A stretch of DNA of 64,000 nt from Strix aluco. Its lineage: Eukaryota > Chordata > Aves > Strigiformes > Strigidae. This document shows positions 43,102 through 55,900 of this stretch, in pieces. Positions within the stretch are counted from its first letter, which is position 1. Each line of letters begins with the position of its first letter. The notes beneath the pieces are model-generated. The model saw only the letters and a list, made by a program, of their open reading frames with translations, had not been told where the DNA came from and made no database searches. The stretch covers positions 48,879,330-48,943,329 of the forward strand of contig NC_133935.1 in assembly GCF_031877795.1 (NCBI RefSeq), given 5' to 3'. The translations under genes were made by a program, and so were the position numbers.

Positions 43102-43582
43102 CTGTATGTGAGTGAGAAATTACACTCTGTGTAAAAAGAGCAACAGTCTCCTTAAATCTATTTCAATGTGGAGTAAAGTATCAGTTCCTGCATATAACGC
43201 TTGTAAATTTACTTTTTTATTTTAAGATTTAATATATCTATGCAATGGAACATTACTTACCTGCTGCCTCTCCAGCATTAGCTATTCCCCATGTAACAGC
43301 TACAGGCAGGTTATTTCTTCCTTAAACTTATTACACACAGCAGTGAACAATGGTTTTAAGACAAAAATTACAACAGTACTGTTTGTAACCAACACCTATT
43401 CACAAAAAAGCAGGAAATGAGGCATGACTTGTTTGATACAACTTTCAGTTTTACAAAATTTTAAAAGGCAGTTTTCATTTTCAAACAGGATTAAACAAAC
43501 ATGTCAAATATCTTCTCAGTAGCAAATAGTTCAATAAACACCAGTGATCCCATGCATGAAGAACTGAGGTACACAATTTAAG

Positions 43583-43607
43583 GAAAAAAAAAAAGGGGGG
43601 GGGGGGG
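43583..43607 (+). repeat. A-run followed by 13-base G-run
   Basis: About eleven A followed by thirteen G, a purine-only tract of some 25 bases that could form unusual DNA structures. It reads as C then T in the CPSF6 sense direction. Confidence 0.9.
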
Positions 43608-46600
43608 AGTCTGAAGATGTATGTAGCCAAGCCCAACAGCATCAACCTGGCTGCAGGAAACCTGGCTGAGTGGTAGGCGACAAAAATATTAGAGCATTTC
43701 AGACTTATACAAAACTTTCACAGTTTTGCACAGGCTACTGGTCCCAACTCAGTAAAGCATAAAAAAAAAAAAAATCACTCATGTATGCAAATAAGGTACT
43801 TAAAGCATATATTTACATTCCTTGAAATCAATGGAATGTAAGCACATGCTTTAAATGCTCTGGAAAACCAAATGGATTTAAGTGCTTTCCTGAACAGGGT
43901 AACATTTTAGGTCGGCTGTAAAAATCTTCAAAATTGGTAAAAAAAAGAAATTGAGAGTTGTTTAAGAGTTGCCTCTTAAAGCCATCTGAGGTCTTGAAAC
44001 TTAACTTAAAACATTAAGTGCAACTATTTGAGTAAGTGGAAACTCCAAGAATAAATCTGTCACGTAACAATTTACAATAGACTAAAAGTGAGCCTTTGTG
44101 CAAGGCTGCCAGAAACTAATTTTGCAGCTTATATGAACTTTCTATTCATTTACATTTCACATAATGAAATTTAGAACAAATTCTTAAATTTCAGGTCAGC
44201 TTTCACTGTGAGCTCCAATAATTTGTTTTTAGGTAAATTTACAAAACCTCATCTGACAGATTTCATTAGCGCCACTTTTTCCTAAGACATTTAAATATTG
44301 CCCATCACTGAACAAGGACATAAAAGTGTACCTTCTCTTTTATATGCACGTGTGAATAAACCCCGAAATATTAAAAAAATACCGAACCCATAAAGTCTGA
44401 GAAATGGAAACATCTGGTTTCTTCTGGCACATTTCTAATATACAACTATGTACAGACTGCTACGGTCTTGGGGGTGGGAGAGGGAACACACACAAGCACT
44501 ATTACTATAAAACTGTAAACAACTGCAGGGTTTTGTTTTGTTTTTAAAACCTAACCTTTCCACCCCTTATTATGGATAGTTTAAATTCATATGAACAATT
44601 TAAGTTTACATTAACTGTAGTGTCAACCAGGATCAAGGCTGTACGAGAAAATTTTCAGTGTGCTAAAAAACCAGAGGCCTGGGACCACCTCTCCTCAAAA
44701 CAACAGACCACAAAGAGCTGCAGTTTTTACAGTTTTATATATCAATTAGCAAATTCACAAGCCACCTAGATAAACACTGCTAGAAAGCAAAATAGCATTA
44801 AAGGTTTTATGTAACCACCTATTTTCATATCAAAATTGAATGTGAAAGAGCAACATTAGTATGTTTAACTCACTGAATGCAAGATTAGGTTGAGGCATAT
44901 GCAAGAACTATTGCGATGTTTTTAAAGACAGCATCAATGTTTTCATTGTAACATTATCTTTAAATATTGCTGAACACAAGACTTTCCCTGAGGTGTAAAC
45001 ATCAAATAACTTGAACAGCTTTACACATCAGCCCCATTAAACAGTTTATTACAACACTACATCTACTGTAATCAGTGGTGCTGTGTACAGACATTATCAT
45101 ATGAACAGTTTAACATGAACAAACTACTATAAAAACAAGCATTTACTTGACTTTTTCCAATTGCTTGCACATTATAATTGCCAAATGTATATAACCAGTA
45201 ATAAAGTTGCAAAAGCTATAAGGTTTAAATCACACAGGTTTCCCTCAAATAAAACAGTTAAGCAACATAAAAAAGTAAAAGAGCTACTGGTTACCATGTA
45301 TGCAGATTTGCTTTATTCAGATCTATTCCTGTTCATTTTATCCATGAATCCTTACAGGCTCAGTTCAATCACATGAAGCAAACTGCTGGACAAGCATCTT
45401 TCCTTGAAGAATGTATCTTGTCTTGCACGCTGTTCCTCTTCCTTCAGCTGTAATGTGTCAAAATTTGTGATGTAGATTTTGCTAGTCCCCATAATACACA
45501 GAAAATTGTTGGCTTATCTATACATACACAAGTCGTGCATCTACTTCACCATAATGTAAGCTATCACAAAATACCCAGAAGCAGTAGCTACTTGTTTGTG
45601 CACGAAAATGTTTTCTAATACAATAGTTAAAAATAAAATTAATCTTGTTGTACAAAGTTGAAAGAATATAAATTTCACAGCTGAAGTATTGAATGATAAA
45701 GGAAGAAATAGCTACTGTTCCTGTGACTGATGGAAACAGTTATATAGAACATTTCCTGAAGTATGCACTCTGCAAGAGTAAATGAACAAGCACGTAATTT
45801 TGCCACAGCTAGATTTTTACATTTTTACCTGCCCACTTACAGAAGTTTTAAGCTGGTTTGACATTTAAGCAATGCACTGATTGTATAATGAAGTGGATGG
45901 CTCACAGCTCAGTAATATTTAAAAGTGCACAAAATCAGATACCAGGACTTCAAAATTTTCAGACTAGTGGCAAGCAGGATGGGTTTCACATCTAAAAATA
46001 CACGCTCGCAGTTTAATCATAAGAACCCACTTTTCAAATAATACAATATAGATTTGCAGGTTTCCTTGACTACTTGCCCTAGAAAAAACCCCAAGCCCTA
46101 CTTCCTACTCTCATCTATTTTGGCAAATTAAGGAACCACACCAGAGTCAATTATTGTAAGAGTTCACAAAATACTTGGGATGGTATAATTCCATACACTG
46201 GATTTCAGTTGAATTCCATTACAAAACAATTAGCTATCTTCATTAATAATTCACAATTCCAACATTCAATAATTTTAAAATAGTTTAAATCAAACTGTTC
46301 AAAAAAACCAACACATTAAATTGTTCATTTGAAAACCAAGACATTTAGAGGAGCAATTTCATGAACATGCACCAGTACACAGCTGTCAAATATTTGTCTA
46401 CTAGTATAATTTCAAGGCAGTTGGGAAAACAAAGTACTCAATATTTGCATGAACAACTGACACATTTCTTCTTCCTTTCTTCAAAGTGACTATTAATTTT
46501 AAAAAAGTGTAACCAAGTAGGCTCTATACACTACAGTATGCACATAAACTAATCCAAACCCAAAGCAGTGACTGGAATTTCTTTTCTTATTCACAGACTT

Positions 46601-48231
46601 TGTTCCCAAGTCATGAATGTATCAACCAGTAACTACTTTTGGGCAAGTTCCTTCCCCAGGGACCAATATTTCCATAGGTATTATGTACTTTTAAAATTAA
46701 TTAGTAGCAAAGTGACAAAGTGCTGTCTCCACAAGAAGATGTATTCAGAGTTGCGAGCTAAATTAGCACAAACAGACAGGGGAGAATCTCAGTTTAGTGG
46801 AGAAAGTATATGACAGCTGTGAGACTGCGTGTCAGAATTTGCTGCTCTCATCATACAATTGCTATGGCAAGAATTATGGATCTTTATCACTTCTATGGCA
46901 ACAATTAACAGATCCAAAGCACCATATATATGATTTATAATACTAGCATAGGAAAGCTTCAGTTCCTGGAAATAATTTGCTAAATTTGTAAGGGTACTTA
47001 TGGAACTACGGGAACTTTAAAGAATGCATGATAAACTGGATTTATGATTAATACTTTTCATTATAGACCTCTCAAGATGGTCATCATCACACTGAACCTT
47101 CATCTTAAAAAACACAACCAACTAAAATCCAAAGCAGTGTACATTTTGGTTCCAAGTATTCTGCCACTACATCTTGGCAAAATTGGAAGCCTTTGTGGTT
47201 CCAAAAGGAAGAAATAAATCTGTATGGATTATACCTTCAATGCTCAGCCCTTTTCAGTATTCTACAAGGAAGTAGAATATTGAAGTAAGAAACAACTTTA
47301 AAGAGAAAAAAGATTAAATCTCTAGTCAGTACTTGGCAATGCTGTTTTCCATCTGCCTCAAGCTCATATAAGCTATCCGTCCCAAGCATGTGTTAGGTTT
47401 GTACAATTAAACACCATACAGCAATCAGTTTCTCAGCACTTCTATGAATAAAACCCAAATTTCAGAGTTCTCTATTAAATAGTTATTTTGCGGTTTAAAA
47501 GTTAGGGGTTTATGCCAGACCATTTCACAAATGACATCCCAGAACTTAAGTGATCAAACATTTTCGTATTTATGCAAGATGCAACTTGAGCATTTTTTTT
47601 TCCACAAAGACAGACTTACAACAAAACCCAACAGATTTCTTATATAAAGCATCTTGCAGTAGCAACTCTGATTCTTCCCTTTAATTCCAATTATCCAAAT
47701 AAGCATATAAAAAGCTTTAAAGAGCTTTTAGAAGTGTGAAAATCCTACAGTACTTTAAAGCTGTATGTGCAAACACGACATGTTTTGTTATAGTAATTTC
47801 TGATAATTTCAGAGATTGGATTTCAATCTCCCATGTTCACATTTCAGTAAAATGCATGATACACATTTGTCATTATATCCTAATAGCTCCTAAGAATTAC
47901 TTCATGTAATTCCCCTTTATTGTATTCTGTACATAAAGGAAAAAAAATATACAAAGCAAAAATCCCACAGAAAGTATCAGCTTGAAAGCCAAAATTTGTT
48001 TTAACTTAACCTACATTGCAGAACATCAAACCTCCAAATACTGTGATGCTTTATCTATAACACAGTGAGAAAGAAGGAATTTCAGGCTTGACTCTATGTC
48101 TTTCTGCATGTAAGCTGAGATACATACGTGATTCTCTTCATCATACATGTACAGACTATTTTACCACCACTAGCACCTTCTTCCACTTGTTGCATATTCC
48201 CCACCCCCACCCCCCCCATTAGAGTACTTAC

Positions 48232-48469
48232 CTGGTATCTTTGTTTAATCTTAGTGTATAATTTAAGATCAACACCAGAACAATTCCCTGATTTTATAAA
48301 TAAATTTACATGGTGAAAGAATGCTCCCAAACTAGTTTCATTCATCATAGGTCTTTCTTCTACTATCTCAGCCTGTCTATTCACCAAAAATAACCGATGA
48401 ACAGAGGTGTGTTCAGAAAACTCAATCTCTAATTTACAAACTAAAGAGATGTGAACTACTGGCAAGTAT
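48232..48469 (-). other. Splice-flanked open segment in CPSF6 3' region
   Basis: On the minus strand 79 codons stay open (including KLEIEFSEHTSVHRLFLVNR). They are preceded by an AG acceptor with a pyrimidine-containing lead and followed by a consensus donor CAG|GTAAGT at 48,232. The frame runs past the donor to 123 codons in total. I recognise no family. In AT-rich DNA of this length one such frame is expected by chance, so it is listed only as a candidate exon. Confidence 0.2.
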
Positions 48470-51400
48470 CTTTCACATTAATATATGAGGAAGACACAAA
48501 AAGGTAGATCAGGCTGCCACAGGAAAACATAAAAATGAAGATATCTTTTTTTTTTTTTGTAAGAAGAAATCTTAGTTCTCAAACCACAATGAGCAAAAGG
48601 AAAAAACTAAATTTGTTCATTCTTTGAAGAACACTGCTTCAAATCAACATTTTCACTTGCAAGTAACTTTATGTTTCAAATGCTATAAAGCCTTAAAGTT
48701 TCTCGGGGAATGTTCACATAGCTCAAATTTGTCAGAACTACTGACTTCAAACACCAAAGAAAAAAGCAGAGGATGTGGGGAACACAAAAACATAAGCGTG
48801 TCTAAAGACACCTCAGAAGACAACAAAATTACAGCATTGTGTTCATGGAAAAAGTTAATAAAAGTTATGCATTTATGCATTTGAAAATGAACAATAGCAC
48901 ACGGTTTTCAGTTTATTTTTCTTGAAGGTAGTAAGATGATTCAAAAATGAGAGAAATCACTGGACATTAAAAAACAAACTATATGTTTCTGTAAAGCACC
49001 AGAGTAGCCATAAAATAAACTTTAACCAGCACATAAGAACAGTGGCAGTGCTCGACTCTCTCAGTTCATGGTGGATTTCAAATACTGAATCAGATACACA
49101 AAGCATTCTTTCTCTGATGAACGCTAGATGCAGTAGAACAGTGCCAGCCCCACATATGTGCTTCCTCAAAAACACACATTTTTAAAAAGAGAGATTAGGT
49201 AAATAACACTTGTAATACCTTAATACTAAGAAGGTCTAAAATAATCCTAGACAGGTACACATACCCAGGTTTTGAACAATGCTACCACACAATCACTTAG
49301 AATTCCATTATTACCTAGAAGCTTATTACTAAAATAACTTACCAAAATAGGCATGTTCCTATTGATTCACAAGGTTTCTTAAAAGCCTAATTTCATATTT
49401 CACTTGATGTTTAAGTGGTTGTTAATATACTGTTACAGGACAATTCCTACTTATACGAGCAAAAATATAATGAATTACTTAAACTATCAGTACTAATTTT
49501 CCTTCCTGACACCAAAAAAATTCTAACCATGTTAGTTCTTGGATCACTCCAAAGCTGAAACTATTTCAGAGAGCTGAGAGCAGTTTTTGAAGAAGCATAA
49601 GCCTCAGACTTTAAATTACTTTGCTTACAGTGGTTTGAGAGCAGAAAAATCGAGAAAAAAAACATGAAATATGGAGTACAAAGTCTACATACATATCAAC
49701 TGTTACAATGTTGTGGTTTTGTCTTTGCAATTAGACCAAATCCAGTTTAAATAGGAAATATTCAATCAACCCAATAACAAAAACATAAAATGAAAAATTT
49801 AACATTCAGCAGTTATAGAAATTCAGACAGATTAAGATTGGGACAATGTATCAGCTAGAAATACATCATTGAGTATCAGTTAAACTAAAAAAAATCTGTC
49901 TAAAAATGTCAGGACTCATGCTGATGAAGTTACATTACTGTTCTGTTTGTACACATTGATTTTGCTGTTAATCCTTCTCAACATCATTCTACTGGATTCT
50001 TAGTTTTCTCGAGTAATACAGGTTAGACATTTGTCTTAAATCCATTGTTCTCTTTTATATCTAACAGGCTTTCTACAAAGGCAAGATGTTTCAAGGAAAC
50101 ATTCAGTTTATAGTAATTCTGTGAAATGGATTATCAATGTACATGAAGCCTTACACAAGTGAAGACACAAAGATCTTGCAAGAATTTAATTTTAAATAAT
50201 GAAGTGTACAAACAGAAGTGTAAATACCTGCTATGGTACATCTAAGCTTTTTAATAGAGTTTTATAATTATGAACACATTTAGTAAGTTATTCCAATTTA
50301 AGCCATCTCTATAAATGTAATACAGTACAAACTGAATTTCACTGTATACAAAAATGTTCACAATGGACCTTTAAACTCTTCTAAACTAGATGTGTAACAC
50401 TTTAAAAAAAGCCAGTACAGTATCACAGTTATGACTACAGGTACACAATAAGTATAGGTGCCATTCATAGGGTGCAGGCACAGAGGAAACTTCATGTTAT
50501 CTGGCAAAACACAGTAATATGGGGAGTAGCTCTTTTCAGCACTGCTGGTATTTAATAAGTGACTGAGACTGTTAAATCCGTTTATGAATATTAATCAATG
50601 TAAAGAACAAAACAAAAAATGTATGGCAACATACATCTTAGTGAAAATGAAACATACAAACCAGGAGGTAACTGTATTTCTTTTATATATGTGTGTGTAT
50701 AAGTATATAAAAACAAAACTACAATAAAGCCCTTCTTCATTAAGACAGCAACAAGACAAAATGTTTACAACTTAACTTTAAAAAAAATACCAAATGCTTG
50801 CATATACGTGCAGAATACTAAATTTGCCCTTTAAATCAAGTTCTTAGGACCTACTTTCTTCTTTGCACAAGGGAATCTTACCTACGCAACCCCTCTGAAA
50901 GAAAACAGAAGTGCCAGCACACAAAGTTGAAGGATGTTGCACATGTAAATCCCACCTGAACTGAGACTGAAACCACAGTCTCATTTTAAAATTGTGCTTT
51001 GGAAGTTATAAAATGCAACCTAATGCTATTTGGTATGTTTTCTTGGGGTGACAAGGTAGGGAATCTGTACATGGCACAGAAACTCTGTATCTACATGCAC
51101 AACACTAAATACACAAAAATTAAAACTAGATTAATAAAGTATGCCAAGGGTAAGAAAAAATAAACCTTAATTTCCAGATTATTAACAGGTTTTAGTATGG
51201 CTTGCTCATCTCCACCAGAAGGAAAACACTCTAGAAATGCATCCATCACTCAGCTCAATGTTCACTTCCTCTTAATAACAACTATTTGCAAATATCACAA
51301 ATACTCATTTATCATAAAAGGTAAAAAACCAGTTCAACAAAAGAAACTACATATATTTTTTTAAATCTGTACTTTATGTTCTGATGTTTTACAATTAAGA

Positions 51401-52781
51401 ACCACAGTTGCTATTTTTATGCAATTCCAGAAATATTTCTACCAGTCCTTTTTTTATGACAAGTAGTGGCATTAACAGATATATACTGCCAACTTATTTC
51501 AGCTGTCAAGTTTCACCTTCCTATTTAAGCCTTTGACTCCCCTTCTCTAGGTCAGTTACTGCTCTGTGTGTCCCCTGCTAGTATATGAACCCAAGACAAC
51601 CCATTTAATACTTACTAGACTAGAGCATTTAGTAGCAGAATCTCTCTCCAAGTCAGTGAACACAAAAGCCTGACTGAAAAACCTGATATTTAACCAATAC
51701 AGAATTATATTTTCACTTAGGAGTATACCACATTTAATGATTTCTAAAAATTTTTGGTCTATTTAACTTCTGTTAATGTACTTCCATGAATAAATACTAC
51801 ATGCAATTCTGGAAACTAAATCTGGAGGGTAGATGTAGGAGATGAAAGTTGGGCAGACAGGCAAGTCTGCAAGCTTTAATTTTAGTGTAGATATAATGGG
51901 AAGTTGTTCTAAAAAGGGAAAAGACCACTGCAGAGGAAACTAAAAGGTAAGATTTTTTCCAACTGTCAGAGATAAGGTATTACATGGGTAGCTTGAATTC
52001 CCAATCCTCAAAATGGTACACTGCGTAATGTGAGGAACATTTCTACGTATTTTAAAGCTCTCACCAGTATACTGAAAAAAGCATTATTTAGCACGCTAGT
52101 CTTGTAGTAGCTATCTAGACAATTGATGCATGAGAGACTACTGAGATATGAAATAAAAGAACACATTAGTTTGTGAACAACCAGAAGAGAAACAATCCTT
52201 GTGTTAGACATTTGTTTACTAGTCTTTAGAAAATGACTTTACTATCTGAGGGGGGAGGAAATGAAAAATCAAGGTGATGGGGAACAACTATAAGAAGGTA
52301 ATACCTGAATTTAGCTAGAAGGCAGAAGACACTGACAGGTCACATTTCATAAAATAAAGAGCAAAGTCTGGCTATAACTCCTGAATTTGAGTAAAACTCA
52401 CTGGAAAAAAGAAACAAAACACCCAAACAACACACTGCCATACTTGTGCAAGGACAGCGACTGTATACATGTGTTCCCTAACCTGAAATAGGCCACACGT
52501 GACATATGAAGGGCTAAATGCTGCAGTCCTTACACAAGTAGATTTTAAAATAAAAAGTTAGTATTTTAAAATACAACCATGAATTTCATGTTATCTTCTA
52601 AGGTTACAAGGAGAGCAGACTTATTCTGGCTTACTGCTTTTTTAAGAATTGGTTTAATTGCATTTTGTAAAAACTGCAAACATTAATACCACCTAAAATT
52701 AAAAAGGCAGCGTGCAAACTGCAGAAGATAATCACACAAATACTCCCTCCCTCCCAAGACCAGTTACCTGTCATTACTTAC

Positions 52782-52799
52782 CTACGGTCATGTCAGATG
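52782..52799 (-). other. CPSF6: Candidate 18-base microexon of CPSF6
   Basis: CATCTGACATGACCGTAG lies between a strong acceptor (ttttcttcttgcag) and a strong donor (GTAAGTAATG). It is only 142 bases downstream of the donor that ends the stop-codon exon. It would be a 3' UTR exon. Its junction would sit about 23 bases after the stop, too close to trigger nonsense-mediated decay. The call is from splice signals only. Confidence 0.45.
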
Positions 52800-52946
52800 C
52801 TGCAAGAAGAAAATGATTCAGTACATACCTCAGGACCATTTAAATGCAGACATTAATGGTGTAAACAATCCCAAACCTAGAGTAGTTACTTTTAGTAAGT
52901 CAGTAAACAGTAAAGTTCAAGAACATGAAAGAAATGCTCACCTTCT

Positions 52947-55900
52947 TTAACGATGACGATATTCTCTCTCTCTGTCTCGTTCTCTGTCGCGATCTCTGTC
53001 ACGATCCCGATGCCTCTCTCTTTCACGGCTTCTTTCCCGATAATAGTCATCGTGACGATCTCTACTACGTGACTTGTGGCGCCTACTTTTTTCTCGTGAC
53101 CTACTGTGGTCCCTCTCTCTGGATCGCTCACGTCTTCTAAAAGAAATTACTTCATTAAATTTTTCTTCAAAATACATGCCATGCACATGCCAATTTTGTA
53201 TTCTGTTTATGAGTATGAATTTGATCCAAAAAGGATGAGAAAAGTATTTGTTTGCTGTGACGCAGATATGTTTCTGTATATAACACGGAAGAGAGCCACC
53301 ACCTTTTATACCAGCTAAGAACTCAGTTACTGGTAGTAAGGTGCATCCACTTTCTAATCTATCACGGAAAAGTCAGAAAGTACATGCTCAGAATGGAGGA
53401 TGAGATGGCTGAAATCAGCTGGGAGAATGCACCATACCTCAAACGATTTATACATGGCTGCTAATCTGCACACTGACTACACTACTTCTACTGTATACAA
53501 ATGGACTAGAGGCTCAGCATTTGTCCTGACACTGAAAGTTTTGAAAGAAATACCCATCTCTGATTTGTACTAGTAGAAGAGTGCATGAGTTTCAAAATCT
53601 ACCTACTCCCGATTTTTAAGATTGTAATACAAAGGACAGCAGGCAAAACCATTTTGACCAACTTTTTTTCCCCCAACTCAAGCATATTTCTTACTGTGAC
53701 AAGTGTGAAGAAAATTACTTTTAAGCAAAATGAAAATTGGCAAATACCTTCAATCTTAATTTTCAATAGCAAATTCTAATAAAAATTATGCACTTAATTG
53801 ATAAAGGATAATTCTATTTTGAAGTTTACACATTGCAAGAGTACCACATAGGAAAGGATCCTAAATAAAACTAAGAGTTAAATTTAAGCTAGTCAGATCA
53901 ATTTTGAAAAGAGGGTTAATTAAAAGGCAGCTAAGTTCAGGAAACCCCTATTTGGTTTTTTCATGCCTTTCTTGTGCAACTCAAATCACTAAGCTTCTTA
54001 GAGGACATAGTTTCTTCTCTGTGAACTAGTCCTGCACTACACCTTCCCTTTTGTAAGTAAGGGCAGATGGAACAGGAAAGTTTTACCTGGATCCAGAACC
54101 ATAAGATTTGGACTCAATTCCGTGAAGGCAGTCCTGAAGAGAGCTAATAAGTACTTTACAGCGATCATCTGCAGACACTTTGGACTGTTTAATTAAGGAA
54201 ATTGCTGTTACCAAGGTCTCTATAGCACTTCCATAGTCCCCTGAAAAGAATATAAGATCATGATCAGAAAACTATGCAAATTAAAAAGATTTTTATCTGT
54301 AATAGTATTACCATGTTGAGTTACCTTCACTTCAACAGCCATTCAGAACATTTACAGTAGAACCAAATATTAAAATACTGTCCAGATCAGTACTCAGAAG
54401 GCATTCTCAGAAACTACTTAGGGCACAGTACAAAATCAGTCATAGGTTGGTACCTAAATTCAGCCTCCTATTAGGAAAATGTGGCTTTGGGGCTGCCAGT
54501 TTCCCAATAGAAAAAAATATAAACTCTTTTCAGTTGAGTAGAATAGCAAGCACATGAATCGAATTTTACTAACCAGCACTGGCATCTGATACAGCTCTTG
54601 AAATGGCACTGCTTGAGATCGCCCTATTTCTATTCATGATTTCTTCAAATTCTGCTTCACTTAGAGGTGTCCTTGCAGCATCCATTTCTCTGCAAGCAAT
54701 AAAACTAGTATTTAAAAGGTTAAGAAAAGCTTCAGAAGATATCATTGCAGTTTTAACAATCCAAGTTTGCAACTTTAAGCAAAGTGACAAACAGAAAAGA
54801 AAGCAGGATCTGGGTTTGGTTTTTGTTTTTGTTAAGGACCATGTTACAGTATAAAATCCTGAAAGCTAAAGGAAAAAAAAAAAAGAAAAAAGGTAAAAAC
54901 CAATTAAGACATTGCTGTATAAATAGTCTTATTCTTGTTCATCCCATCTATTTTGGAAGATTCACAGCACTTAATATTGTGCTTTACAAATATTTATAAT
55001 TTTTGTAAAGTCCTCGAAGGTATGTAAGTAGATATCCCAATTGAATGGATGTGGAAATACATGTACATAGACAATGCAACTTTGAGCAAAATTAGAGATC
55101 ATTTTTATAACAATACTGGAATTAGAACTATATGATCCTGTTTCCCAGATCTTAACCAAGACCAGAATGCTGTAACGTATGAAAAGTAAATATACTCTAT
55201 CATCTTTAAGACACTCAATTTTCTGAATGATACTTCAACATTTTACAGCTAATTTTGTTTTTTTATTTCTGGTCAAGTTCAAGTTGCTCCAATTTGATCT
55301 CCAAACCAGTCATGGTAAGGAGGAAGCAATAAAGCAGAATCCTTGTACTCATTACACCTTTTTTACTTGAATTATTAGCTACCTATACAGAGTTTCAAAA
55401 GTAAGAGATGTTAACCTACACAAAAATTTTCCCAGAAGTTTTGCAGTGTCCTATTAGCCAGTCTCTGTATCATATAGAAAATTTGGAGAAATGTGTTAGA
55501 CACAAATGTTGAGACTTAAACTGGCCCACTGCTTGATATTTCTAGAACAGTGTTAGTTGTTCTGGTAGAAAGAAAATGCAGAATAATAAGCAATGCTATC
55601 CTCTTAATTGCAAGAAGTGGAACAAGATCCTATAGCCAGTTTAGCATAAGAGGAAATGTCTAAAAATTCATACCTCCCTGAGTTTTGAGTATTATTTTTC
55701 GTGTGCCTCCCATAGAATGGAATATGTAATTTTTCTCTTATGGACATGTTATTTCCAGTGAAACGCCTATGATATATAATTAATGACAATTTAAATAGTT
55801 ATGGATGATAGTTTTAACATTATTAATGAAAATACTGGACAGTAAGCTATACTGTCCTATTCCCACTCCTTCCCTCCCCAGACATTCTATGAACTGCAGA

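Larger units (their letters stand above)
40060..52700 (-). other. CPSF6: Presumed CPSF6 3' UTR and downstream intron
   Basis: About 12.6 kb without recognisable genes or CR1 insertions follow the CPSF6 stop codon, ending at an AATAAA near 40,080. The stop-codon exon ends in a splice donor only five bases after TAA, so at least one 3' UTR exon must lie here. Further poly(A)-signal-like sites on the minus strand occur near 47,916, 45,043 and 43,214, so several 3' ends are possible. The exact start of the terminal exon cannot be seen. Part of the region may be intron or belong to no transcript. Confidence 0.45.
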
